This document shows positions 8,687 to 16,268 of a DNA stretch of 64,000 nt, one piece after another. Source of the stretch: Roseicitreum antarcticum (GTDB lineage: Bacteria > Pseudomonadota > Alphaproteobacteria > Rhodobacterales > Rhodobacteraceae). The notes below the pieces were generated by a model. It was not told the origin of the DNA, ran no database searches, and worked only from the letters and a program-made list of their open reading frames with translations. The stretch lies in assembly GCF_014681765.1 (NCBI RefSeq), contig NZ_CP061498.1, positions 2,307,501 to 2,371,500 of the forward strand, in the 5' to 3' direction. Within the stretch, counting starts at the first letter, position 1. The number at the start of each line of letters is the position of its first letter. The position numbers were made by a program, and so were the translations under genes.

Positions 8687-9245
8687 GCGGTATCGGTCCT
8701 GCTTGGGGCTTGGGGGTCGGTCGGGTCAGGGGCGCGCGTCACCGCACACGGCGGCGCAGCCAAACGCGCTGCGACCAGACGCACTGCGGCGACCAGCCGG
8801 GCGGCGGGCGGCGGGGCGCATCTGGCGACGGTGTTCATGCGCTGCGGTCCTGACGGGCGAAAAACGGGGTATGCCCCGGCATCGCACCGGCGCGACAGCA
8901 CCGATCCCGGGGGTTGTGCGCCATACTTCTGGGTTGCCCCGCCAAGGTCAAGGTCAGGAAATGCCAGAATACGAATTTTCCTGCCTGCATAAGTCATTCG
9001 ATCCCTTCACAATTCATCCGCCACGGGGCGACGCAGCGCACCGGGTTGCCACCGATCGCGGACGCCCCGCCAAAAGACAACCCGGCGTTGCACCGTTTCG
9101 CACTGAAATGTTGCGGTCTTGTGATGAATGCCATTAAACATGGCGCAGGCGCTTGCAGGAGGACGCGCGCCGCGCCCGCAGGCATCCGATTTTGCACCAC
9201 CCGATACTTCACTGCATCAACGCGACCATCAAGGGAGAAGACATC
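8687..9245. other. Divergent intergenic region between paaK and dctP
   Basis: These 559 bp separate two divergent genes and must hold both promoters. On the plus strand TTGCGG at 9111 and TTAAAC at 9134 are spaced by 17 bp and could be a weak dctP promoter. A GC-rich patch near 8755-8820 has an imperfect direct repeat (CGCTGCGACCAG and CACTGCGGCGACCAG). I see no RNA gene. An open frame on the minus strand (8683-8997) is low-complexity, and I do not accept it as a gene. Confidence 0.45.
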
Positions 9246-10283
9246 ATGACCGAGAGACGCACAATCCTGGGCCTGCTGGCAGGCGCGACACTGGCGGCAT
9301 TGTCCGCAGGCGCCGCCAGCGCGCAGGAGGTGACATTGCGCCTGCACCAGTTTCTGCCCGCGCAAGCCAATGTGCCGGTGCAGGTCCTCGATGTGTGGGC
9401 GGATAACGTCGAGCGTGACTCGGGCGGGCGCATCAAGGTGGAACGCTATGCCTCCATGGCGCTGGGCGGCACGCCGCCCGAACTGATGGACCAGGTGATC
9501 GACGGCATCGCCGATGTGATCTGGACCGTCAACGGCTACACCCCCGGGCGCTTCCCCCGGTCCGAGGTGTTTGAGCTTCCCTTCATGGTCTCCGACGCCC
9601 GCGCCGCATCCTCGGCGCTGTGGCAGATGTATACCGAACACATGGCCGACACCGACTTCGCCGAAGTGAAGATGCTGGCAATGTGGGTGCACGGGCCGGG
9701 CATGTTCCACACCAACAGCCCCGTCAGCCGCCCCCTTGACCTTCAGGGCATGAAGATCCGCGGCGGCTCTCGCGGGGTCAACGACCTGCTGGCCCTGACC
9801 GGGGCCGAAGCGATCGGCATGCCGATCAGCGGCGTGCCCGAAGGCCTGTCGCGCGGCGTCCTTGACGGCGCCACCATGCCCTGGGAAGTCACCACGGCGC
9901 TGCGCGTGTCGGAACTCGTCGAAAACCACACCGAGTTCGAAGGCCCTGCCCTCTATACCCTGACCTTCTCGCTGGCGATGAACCCCGATGTCTATGCCGC
10001 GCTGCCTGATGATCTGAAGACCGTGATCGACCAGAACTCTGGCCACGACTTTTCGGTCTTTGCGGGGGGCACACAGGCCGATGCCGACGGCCCCGCGCGC
10101 CAGCTGGCGCTGGACCGTGGCAACACCATCGTCACCGTCTCAGAGGCGGATGCGCAGGAATGGACGGGCCTGGTGTCTCCCCTCTATGCGGCCTGGGTCG
10201 CGGACATGGAGGGGCGCGGCATCGACGGGCAGGCCCTGATCGATCAGGCACAGCAACTGATGGCGGATTATACGCCGCAATAA
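9246..10283 (+). CDS. dctP: TRAP transporter substrate-binding protein (DctP family)
   Basis: This 345-residue periplasmic binding protein belongs to a tripartite ATP-independent transporter. The ATG at 9246 follows AAGGGAGAAGACATC; an earlier in-frame start would break the signal peptide. The N-terminus (MTERRTILGLLAGATLAALS, ending in ASAQE) contains RR and may be a Tat signal. DctP hallmarks include LRLHQFLPAQANVPVQV, the conserved arginine region LQGMKIRGGSRGVNDLL, and PISGVPEGLSRGVLDGA. It binds an organic anion, often a dicarboxylate or aromatic acid, and hands it to DctQM. The substrate cannot be told from the sequence. Linkage to paaK, a dehydrogenase and pca genes hints at an aromatic or related acid. 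Confidence 0.9.
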   Translation: MTERRTILGLLAGATLAALSAGAASAQEVTLRLHQFLPAQANVPVQVLDVWADNVERDSGGRIKVERYASMALGGTPPELMDQVIDGIADVIWTVNGYTPGRFPRSEVFELPFMVSDARAASSALWQMYTEHMADTDFAEVKMLAMWVHGPGMFHTNSPVSRPLDLQGMKIRGGSRGVNDLLALTGAEAIGMPISGVPEGLSRGVLDGATMPWEVTTALRVSELVENHTEFEGPALYTLTFSLAMNPDVYAALPDDLKTVIDQNSGHDFSVFAGGTQADADGPARQLALDRGNTIVTVSEADAQEWTGLVSPLYAAWVADMEGRGIDGQALIDQAQQLMADYTPQ

Positions 10284-10320
10284 CACCTCCCAGAACGGCA
10301 AAACCAAAGGCGTGGGGCAG

Positions 10321-10384
10321 CGATGCCCTGCGCCAGCGATGCCCTGCGCCCAAGCGATGCGCTGCACCAGCGATGCCCTGTGCC
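10321..10384. repeat. Four imperfect 16-18 bp tandem repeats
   Basis: The unit CGATGCCCTGCGCCAG occurs at 10321. It is repeated with small changes at 10337 (18 bp, with two inserted bases near its end), 10355 (CGATGCGCTGCACCAG) and 10371 (CGATGCCCTGTGCC). The units are head to tail in the dctP-dctQ spacer. The function is unknown; repeat copy number may vary between strains. Confidence 0.8.
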
Positions 10385-10534
10385 GACCTGCGCAAACGAC
10401 ACTCCGCCTCGGTTTTCCGCACCGCCCCCGAACGGGCACCCCGTGCCGACCGGCAGGGGCCAAACGCCATTGCCACAGTCGGCATTGCGGCGTATCCGGG
10501 GCCTTGTGCCCGCGCGGGCGCATCGCCTCACGCC

Positions 10535-10583
10535 CCCGGACCCCCAGAACCGGACCCCAAAGACCGGCCCCCAAAGACCGGAC
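10535..10583. repeat. Short direct repeats ahead of dctQ
   Basis: ACCGGACCCCAAAG, ACCGGCCCCCAAAG and ACCGGACC follow each other with a period of 14-15 bp, after a related CCCCCGGACCCCC. The cluster ends about 30 bp before the dctQ start. It is a second low-complexity tandem block in the same spacer. Confidence 0.65.
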
Positions 10584-10609
10584 CAGACGCATCGACAGGA
10601 GCCGCCTTT

Positions 10610-11206
10610 ATGGTTCAGCAGCTGCACCGCCTGATCTACGCACTGGCCTACGGCGTGGCGATCATCGGGGGTATCGTGCTCAGCGCGCTGATCTTGATGA
10701 TCTGCGCCTCGATCATGGGCCGCACCGGCGCAACCCTGCTGCATTCCGACCTGATCGGCGGGGCCTTTCCCGACACCGCCGCCCGCTTGCTGGGCCTGGG
10801 CATCGGCGCGGTGAAGGGCGATTACGAGCTGCTTGAATCCGGCATGGCCTTCGCGGTCTTTGCCTTCCTCGGCCTCTGTCAGATCACATCGGGCCACGCC
10901 ACCGTCGATGTCCTGACCGACCGCCTGCCTGACCGCGCCCGCCGCCTGTTGCAAATGGGGATCGAAATCGCCTTTGCCGCAGCCCTCGTGCTCATCGCGG
11001 TGCAGCTCCATGACGGGCTGCAGACCCAGATGCGGCGCGGGTCGGTGACATTCTTGCTGCAATATCCCGTCTGGTGGTCCTATGCTGCGGCCTTCGTCCC
11101 GGCGGTCTTTGCCGCTGCCGTCGCGGTCTGGATGGCGCTGGTCCGCACCGCCGAGGGGCTGCTGGGCCGCCCCCTTATCGACCCCGCGACCGGAGCGCAC
11201 CTGTGA
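10610..11206 (+). CDS. dctQ: TRAP transporter small permease (DctQ family)
   Basis: This 198-residue inner-membrane protein starts at the ATG at 10610, behind GACAGGAGCC; the upstream in-frame extension is repeat-derived. Four hydrophobic segments fit the DctQ fold: residues about 10-32, 80-100, 120-140 and 155-178. It contains the family-like GHATVDVLTDRLPDRARRLL. It helps DctM move the substrate taken from DctP, driven by a sodium or proton gradient. At about 198 residues it is a little longer than the usual 160-180 because of the loop between the first two helices. Its stop overlaps the GTG start of dctM. Confidence 0.85.
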   Translation: MVQQLHRLIYALAYGVAIIGGIVLSALILMICASIMGRTGATLLHSDLIGGAFPDTAARLLGLGIGAVKGDYELLESGMAFAVFAFLGLCQITSGHATVDVLTDRLPDRARRLLQMGIEIAFAAALVLIAVQLHDGLQTQMRRGSVTFLLQYPVWWSYAAAFVPAVFAAAVAVWMALVRTAEGLLGRPLIDPATGAHL

Positions 11207-12516
11207 CCAACCTTGAAATCGGCATCGCCTCCTTCCCCGCGCTTCTGGTGCTGATCTTCCTGCGGGTGCCCATCGGCCTGGCCATGTTCATCGTGGGCTA
11301 TGCGGGCCTGTACCTTGTCACCGGGTCATCGGGCATGGCGCTGGCGCGGCTCAAAAGCTCTGCCTATTCCACCTTCGCCAGCTATTCGCTGTCCATCGTG
11401 CCGATGTTCTTGCTGATGGGCTATTTCGCCACGCTGGGCGGCATGTCACAGGCGATCTTTCGCGCGGCGGCGGCCTTCATCGGGCACCGGCGCGGCGGCA
11501 TCGGCATGGCGGCCGTGGCATCATGTGCGGGCTTTGGTGCGATCTGCGGCTCGTCGCTGGCCACCGCCGCCACCATGGGCCGGGTCGCGCTGCCCGAACT
11601 GCGCCGCTTTGGCTATGCGGGCGGCATCTCGACCGCCGCACTGGCGGCGGGCGGCACGCTGGGCATCTTGATCCCGCCCTCGGTCGTGCTGGTGATCTAC
11701 GCCATTCTGGCCGAACAGAACATTGCAAAGCTGTTCCTTGCCGCGATTGTCCCCGGCATTCTGGCCGCCATCGGCTATATGCTGGCGATCTCGGTCTATG
11801 TCCGCCTGCACCCCGACCGGGCGGGCACGGCGGCCCGCGTCGGCTGGCCGGAACGCCTGCGCCTGCTGACCGGCGTCTGGCCGGTGCTCGCGGTCTTCAT
11901 CGCGGTGGTCGGCGGCATCTATGGCGGCATCTTCACCCCCACCGAAGGTGCGGCGGTCGGCGCGCTGGGCACCGGGCTGATCGCGTATTTCAGCGGCGGG
12001 CTGACCGGGCGCACCCTGATGGAGGCCTTCGCCTCGACCGGCAAATCGACCGCAATGATCTTCTTCATCGTGTTCGGCGCGGCCTTCTACAACGGCTTTC
12101 TCGCACTGACGCAGGTGCCGCAGGAATTGTCCACCTGGGTCGTGACACAGGGCCTCAGCCCCTTGATGGTGCTGGTGGTGATCTTGCTGATCTACCTTGC
12201 GCTTGGCTGCGTGATGGACAGCCTGTCGATGATCTTGCTGACCGTGCCGATCTTCTTTCCCGTCATGATGTCCCTCGACTTCGGCATGACGCCCGAGCAT
12301 GTGGCCATCTGGTTCGGCATTCTGGTCCTGATCGTGGTCGAGGTCGGACTGATAACCCCACCCGTCGGCATGAACCTGTTCATCATCAACGCGATGGATC
12401 GCGGCACCCCCATGTCCCAGACCTACCGCGCCGTCCTGTATTTCGTTGCGTCAGATATCATCCGCGTTGCACTGCTGGTGTTGTTTCCTGCCATAACATT
12501 GTTTCTGATACCCTGA
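11203..12516 (+). CDS. dctM: TRAP transporter large permease (DctM family)
   Basis: This 437-residue protein starts at GTG 11203 (VTNLEIGIASFPALLVLIFL), overlapping the dctQ stop by 4 bp (GTGA); upstream in-frame codons lie inside dctQ. It has 11-12 membrane segments. DctM signatures include LRVPIGLAMFIVGYAGLYL, GFGAICGSSLATAATMGRVA, LIPPSVVLVIYAILAEQNI, and VEVGLITPPVGMNLFIINAM near the C-terminus. It is the transport channel of the dctPQM system. Confidence 0.92.
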   Translation: MTNLEIGIASFPALLVLIFLRVPIGLAMFIVGYAGLYLVTGSSGMALARLKSSAYSTFASYSLSIVPMFLLMGYFATLGGMSQAIFRAAAAFIGHRRGGIGMAAVASCAGFGAICGSSLATAATMGRVALPELRRFGYAGGISTAALAAGGTLGILIPPSVVLVIYAILAEQNIAKLFLAAIVPGILAAIGYMLAISVYVRLHPDRAGTAARVGWPERLRLLTGVWPVLAVFIAVVGGIYGGIFTPTEGAAVGALGTGLIAYFSGGLTGRTLMEAFASTGKSTAMIFFIVFGAAFYNGFLALTQVPQELSTWVVTQGLSPLMVLVVILLIYLALGCVMDSLSMILLTVPIFFPVMMSLDFGMTPEHVAIWFGILVLIVVEVGLITPPVGMNLFIINAMDRGTPMSQTYRAVLYFVASDIIRVALLVLFPAITLFLIP

Positions 12517-12559
12517 TCCTGCGGGGACGCAGGGCAAGAGGCAACGCAAAGGACAAATC

Positions 12560-13324
12560 ATGAAGATCGACGGACAGATTGCCCTGATCACCGGCGGCGG
12601 CAGCGGGCTGGGGGAAGCCACCGCGCGCCATCTGGCGGGCCGGGGCGCCAAGGTGGCCGTGCTGGATTTCGACGCCAAGCGCGGCGCTGATGTCGCGCAT
12701 GACATCGGCGGCATCTTCGCCCATGCCGATGTGGGCGACGCTGCCAGCGTGGCCGCCGCCTTCGCGCAGGTGACCGGCCATTTCGGGCAGGCCCCCCGCA
12801 TTGCGGTCAACTGCGCCGGGATCGGCCTTGCGGCGCGCATCGTGGGGCGCGAAGGCAAGCTGTCGCTCGACCTTTTTGAACGCGTGATCCGGGTCAACCT
12901 GATCGGCACCTACAACGTCATGTCCTACGCCGCACAGGCCATGTCCGGGTTGGAGCCGCTCGATACCACCGAACGCGGCGTCATCATCAACACCGCATCC
13001 GCCGCCTATGAGGACGGGCAGATTGGCCAGGCCGCCTATGCCGCCTCGAAGGGGGCGATTGCCTCGATGTGCCTGCCCGCCGCGCGCGAACTGGCCCGCC
13101 CCGGCATCCGCGTCATGGCCATCGCGCCGGGCCTCTTCCACACCCCGATGATGGAATCCCTGCCGCCCGAAACCACCGCCGCGATCACCGCCAACATCCC
13201 CTTCCCCGCCCGGCTGGGCGACCCGGCCGAATTCGGCCTGATGGCCGCGCAGATCATCGAGAACGCCTACCTGAACGGCACTGTCATCCGGCTGGACGGC
13301 GCAGTGCGCCTGCCGCCCCGCTGA
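12560..13324 (+). CDS. SDR dehydrogenase, HSD10-like (3-hydroxyacyl-CoA dehydrogenase type II)
   Basis: This 254-residue short-chain dehydrogenase has the cofactor loop TGGGSGLG at residues 11-18, an acidic NAD-selecting end of beta-2 (VLDFDAK), NCAG at 84-87, and catalytic Ser147, Tyr160 and Lys164 (YAASK). The insertion before the active site (LEPLDTTERGVIINTASAA) and APGLFHTPMMESLP are typical of the HSD17B10/2-methyl-3-hydroxybutyryl-CoA dehydrogenase group, so it probably oxidises a 3-hydroxyacyl-CoA with NAD. It starts 44 bp after dctM and is probably co-transcribed with it. That links the imported acid to CoA-ester oxidation. It converges on pcaQ. Confidence 0.85.
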   Translation: MKIDGQIALITGGGSGLGEATARHLAGRGAKVAVLDFDAKRGADVAHDIGGIFAHADVGDAASVAAAFAQVTGHFGQAPRIAVNCAGIGLAARIVGREGKLSLDLFERVIRVNLIGTYNVMSYAAQAMSGLEPLDTTERGVIINTASAAYEDGQIGQAAYAASKGAIASMCLPAARELARPGIRVMAIAPGLFHTPMMESLPPETTAAITANIPFPARLGDPAEFGLMAAQIIENAYLNGTVIRLDGAVRLPPR

Positions 13325-13474
13325 CGCAACGTTGATGGGCCGCTGAAAAAGGCCCTCGCCAATCCCCGGCGGGCGTTGGCACAGCGAAAGGCACGCATGA
13401 CAGCCGCGCCCGGGCGGAACCTGAAAAGCATCGCTTTTCCCCGCCCGCGCCGACCCACGCACCACCATGACACG

Positions 13475-14428
13475 TCACCGATGCAACCCGGCGGCGACAA
13501 TCTCCAGCGTGATCTGGCGGATCAGGTCCACCCCCGATGCCGCCGCCGGGCCGGGGCGCGTGGTCAGGCCCACCGCGCCGGACAGGTATGCCGCGTCGGT
13601 GGCCAGCACCTGCATCCGCCCCAAAGCCAGATCGCCGCTGACCACCCCGCGCGAAATGAACCACACCGCGTCCGACTGCACCACGATCCCGCAGCCCACC
13701 GTCAGCGCCACAGTCTCGAACGCCGGGCGCAGCGCGCTCAGGTCATGGGCGGCCAGCAGCGCCTCGACCGGGCGGCGGATGATCGCGCCGTGCGGCGGCA
13801 AGATCACCGGATAGCGGCGCAGCGTCGCGGCCAGCGACAGCCCCGCCGCCTGTGCAGGGTGCCCCGCGCGCGCCACCAGCACGATATCATCGTCATAAAG
13901 ATGCTCGAACGACATATCCTGCATCTCGCCCGCATCAGGCATCCGGCCCAGCATCAGGTCGATGCGGCCGCGCCGCAGCAATTGCATCAGATGACTGTGC
14001 GGCCCCGTGATGATGGCCAGCGTCGAATCCGGGCGCAGCGCATGGAACCGCAGCGCCACATGGGGAAACAACTGCGTCGCCGCCGTGGGCAACACGCCCG
14101 CGCGGATCACAGCCTCGGCCCGGCCGGGATGCAGCGCATTCGCCGCCGCCTCGAACGCCTGCACCCCAAGGCTGGCATGGTGGCGAAACAGCGCCCCCGC
14201 CTCGGTCAGCGCCAGCTTGCGCCCATCGCGGCGGAACAGCGGCGTGGCCAGCAGCGCCTCCAACTCTGCCAGGGTGCGCGACAGCGCGGGCTGCGTCACA
14301 CCCTGTGCCTGCGCCGCGCCGGTGATGCTGCCAAAGGCCGCAATATCCAGAAACGCCCGGATATGGCGCAGCTTAACCCCGGGGTGCAGCCCCGCATGCG
14401 CATTGCCACCCGCGCCATCTATACCCAT
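13475..14428 (-). CDS. pcaQ: LysR-type regulator PcaQ (pca operon activator)
   Basis: This LysR protein is divergent from pcaCHG. The helix-turn-helix region reads KLRHIRAFLDIAAFGSITGA then QALSRTLAELEALL-like sequence (TQPALSRTLAELE), which resembles PcaQ rather than benzoate regulators. The ATG at 14428 gives 317 residues, close to the 305-315 usual for PcaQ. An ATG 36 bp further upstream (14464) is possible. Known PcaQ proteins begin only a few residues before KLRH, so even 14428 may be slightly too far upstream, and it overlaps the putative operator. It should activate pca genes with beta-carboxy-cis,cis-muconate as inducer, as shown for rhizobial PcaQ. Confidence 0.82.
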   Translation of the reverse strand: MGIDGAGGNAHAGLHPGVKLRHIRAFLDIAAFGSITGAAQAQGVTQPALSRTLAELEALLATPLFRRDGRKLALTEAGALFRHHASLGVQAFEAAANALHPGRAEAVIRAGVLPTAATQLFPHVALRFHALRPDSTLAIITGPHSHLMQLLRRGRIDLMLGRMPDAGEMQDMSFEHLYDDDIVLVARAGHPAQAAGLSLAATLRRYPVILPPHGAIIRRPVEALLAAHDLSALRPAFETVALTVGCGIVVQSDAVWFISRGVVSGDLALGRMQVLATDAAYLSGAVGLTTRPGPAAASGVDLIRQITLEIVAAGLHR

Positions 14429-14436
14429 TTGGTTAT
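14421..14436. promoter_or_regulatory. Putative PcaQ operator
   Basis: ATACCC-ATTT-GGTTAT at 14421-14436 matches the PcaQ site reported for Sinorhizobium meliloti (ATAACC-N4-GGTTAA) at 10 of 12 arm positions. A second GGTTAT half-site occurs at 14483-14488, about 50 bp nearer pcaC. The site lies about 100 bp before pcaC and overlaps the first ATG assigned to pcaQ, as an autoregulated LysR divergon would predict. Confidence 0.55.
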
Positions 14437-14539
14437 GAACTTCACCCAAGATTGCATTTTCCATCGGAATTGTTTCCCGATAGGTTATGCCAAGCCTTCC
14501 GCCGCGCCAAGCCCCCGGCGCCCCATCACAGGATACCCC

Positions 14540-14929
14540 ATGCCCGACTTCGCCGCCAAAGGCACTGCCACCCGCCGCCGCGTGCTGGGCGACGCCCATG
14601 TCGACCGCTCCATCGCCGCGCAGACACCGATGGACGCGCCGTTTCAGGCGCTCATCACCGATGCCGCCTGGGGCCATGTCTGGTCGCGCGACACGATCAG
14701 CGCGCGCGAACGCTCCATGATGACCATCGCGCTGCTGGCGGGCCTCGGCAATGAGGAAGAACTGGTGCTGCACCTGCGCGCCACCGCCAACACCGGCGCC
14801 AGCCGCGATGACGTGCTGGAGGCATTGTTGCACGTCGCCATCTACGCGGGCGTCCCCCGCGCCAATTCCGCCATCCGCATCGCCAAGCAGGTTTTCGCCG
14901 CGATGGACAGCCCGAAGGACCCAGCATGA
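14540..14929 (+). CDS. pcaC: 4-carboxymuconolactone decarboxylase
   Basis: This 129-residue single-domain CMD protein removes CO2 from 4-carboxymuconolactone to give 3-oxoadipate enol-lactone. The start at 14540 has AGGAT nearby (CAGGATACCCC). Family motifs are [15 protein letters not shown] near residue 13, [17 protein letters not shown] and [20 protein letters not shown], and the helix with [18 protein letters not shown] carries the CMD catalytic features. It is the first gene of the pca operon. It overlaps pcaH by 4 bp (ATGA), so translation is coupled. Cognate pcaB (the enzyme before it) and pcaD (the enzyme after it) are missing from the operon. Confidence 0.93.
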   Translation: MPDFAAKGTATRRRVLGDAHVDRSIAAQTPMDAPFQALITDAAWGHVWSRDTISARERSMMTIALLAGLGNEEELVLHLRATANTGASRDDVLEALLHVAIYAGVPRANSAIRIAKQVFAAMDSPKDPA

Positions 14930-15648
14930 AACCCGCCGAATACTACATGCGCGACCGGAACTGGCAGCCGCCCGCGCTGACGCCGAACTACAAGACCTCG
15001 GTCGCGCGCTCGCCGCGCCTTGCCATGATCTCGCTGGAAAACACCGTGTCCGAAATCACCGGGCCGCGGTTTGGTCACGAAGACCTCGGGCCGCTGGACC
15101 ATGACCTGATCCGCAACTACGCCACCACCGGCGACCCGGTGGGCGAACGCATCATCGTGCATGGCCGTGTGCTGGATGAAAACGCCCGCCCCGTGCCGGG
15201 CACGCTGGTTGAGGTATGGCAGGCCAATGCCGGCGGGCGCTACCGGCACAAGAAGGACACCTACCTCGCACCCATCGACCCGAATTTCGGCGGCTGTGGC
15301 CGCACCCTGACCGATGCCGAAGGCTATTACTTCTTCCGCACCGTCAAACCCGGTGCCTACCCATGGCGCAACTGGGTCAACAACTGGCGGCCCGCGCACA
15401 TCCATATCTCGGTCTTCGGGGCGGGCTTCACCCAACGGCTGATTACCCAGATGTATTTCGAAGGCGACCCCCTGATCGCGCATTGCCCCATCGTGCAATC
15501 CATCGTCGACCCAGGCGCGGTGGACCAGCTGATCGCGCCTCTGGACCTGAACGCGGGCATTCCGCTGGATAGCCTTGCGTATAAATTCGACATCATCTTG
15601 CGGGGCCGCCGATCCACCCTGTTTGAAAACCGGCTGGAGGGGAACTGA
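14926..15648 (+). CDS. pcaH: Protocatechuate 3,4-dioxygenase beta subunit
   Basis: This 240-residue catalytic subunit of the intradiol dioxygenase opens protocatechuate between C3 and C4 to 3-carboxy-cis,cis-muconate. The four iron(III) ligands expected from the Pseudomonas enzyme are in place: Tyr106 (GGRYRHKKD), Tyr145 ([10 protein letters not shown]), His158 and His160 ([11 protein letters not shown]). The family spacing of about 39 residues between the tyrosines and two residues between the histidines is kept. It begins within the pcaC stop and is followed at once by pcaG, with which it forms the alpha-beta unit of the cytoplasmic oligomer. Confidence 0.96.
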   Translation: MKPAEYYMRDRNWQPPALTPNYKTSVARSPRLAMISLENTVSEITGPRFGHEDLGPLDHDLIRNYATTGDPVGERIIVHGRVLDENARPVPGTLVEVWQANAGGRYRHKKDTYLAPIDPNFGGCGRTLTDAEGYYFFRTVKPGAYPWRNWVNNWRPAHIHISVFGAGFTQRLITQMYFEGDPLIAHCPIVQSIVDPGAVDQLIAPLDLNAGIPLDSLAYKFDIILRGRRSTLFENRLEGN

Positions 15649-15649
15649 T

Positions 15650-16261
15650 ATGCCGCAACCCTTGCACTACCTGAAGGAAACCCCCTCGCAGACCGCTGGC
15701 CCCTATGTCCATATCGGACTGGCGCCGGGGGCCGCAGGGTTCGAGATATTCGAGAATGAACTCGGCCGCGACATCGCCGGGCCGGACGCGCCGGGCGAAC
15801 GCATCCGGGTCGAAGGGCTGGTGACCGACGGCACCGGCGCGCCGGTAAAGGACGTGCTGCTAGAGGCATGGCAGGCCGACGCATCGGGCATCTACCCCCA
15901 TGCCGAAGATCCCCGCCACGCCGATTGTGCACCCGGGTTTCGCGGCTGGGGCCGGGTCATCACCGATTTCGACACCGGGCTTTGGGCCTTTGATACCGTC
16001 AAACCCGGCGCGGTGCCGGGCCGCAATGGCACCACGCAGGCCCCCCATATCTCGCTTTGGATCGTGGCGCGGGGCATCAATATCGGCCTGAACACCCGCC
16101 TTTATTTTGAAGATGAAGACAACGGCGCCGACCCCGTGCTGGGGCTGGTCGAACAGGCGCACCGCCGCGACACGCTGATCGCGCGCAAGACAGCGCCGGG
16201 CCACTACCGCTTTGACATCTGCCTGCAGGGCGACGCGGAAACCGTATTTTTTGACATCTGA
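15650..16261 (+). CDS. pcaG: Protocatechuate 3,4-dioxygenase alpha subunit
   Basis: This 203-residue partner of PcaH starts at 15650 (MPQPLHYLKETPSQTAGPYV), 1 bp after the pcaH stop region. A longer open frame upstream lies inside pcaH and is rejected. It shares the intradiol fold (VEGLVTDGTGAPVKDVLLEA, then WQADASGIY) but, like other alpha subunits, lacks the complete set of iron ligands. It completes the substrate pocket. PSQTAGPYVHIGL at the N-terminus is typical for the family. Confidence 0.95.
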   Translation: MPQPLHYLKETPSQTAGPYVHIGLAPGAAGFEIFENELGRDIAGPDAPGERIRVEGLVTDGTGAPVKDVLLEAWQADASGIYPHAEDPRHADCAPGFRGWGRVITDFDTGLWAFDTVKPGAVPGRNGTTQAPHISLWIVARGINIGLNTRLYFEDEDNGADPVLGLVEQAHRRDTLIARKTAPGHYRFDICLQGDAETVFFDI

Positions 16262-16268
16262 GGACAAT

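Larger units (their letters stand above)
10284..10609. other. Repeat-rich spacer between dctP and dctQ
   Basis: These 326 bp inside a presumed TRAP operon are unusually long; dctP and dctQ are normally close together. Two clusters of short tandem repeats lie here (entered separately). A frame remains open through the region into dctQ, but it is low-complexity, and dctQ has its own ribosome-binding site. I see no hairpin with a T-run. Confidence 0.5.

Noticed and set aside
8683-8997. 104-codon minus-strand frame overlapping the paaK start by ATGA
   Set aside because: The overlap looks like coupling, but the product is Ala/Pro/Arg-rich low complexity and no ribosome-binding site is clear. I treat it as chance.
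10160-10609. In-frame upstream extension of dctQ through the repeat spacer
   Set aside because: The extension is Pro/Arg-rich, overlaps dctP and contains tandem repeats. The ATG at 10610 has AGGAG and gives a normal DctQ.
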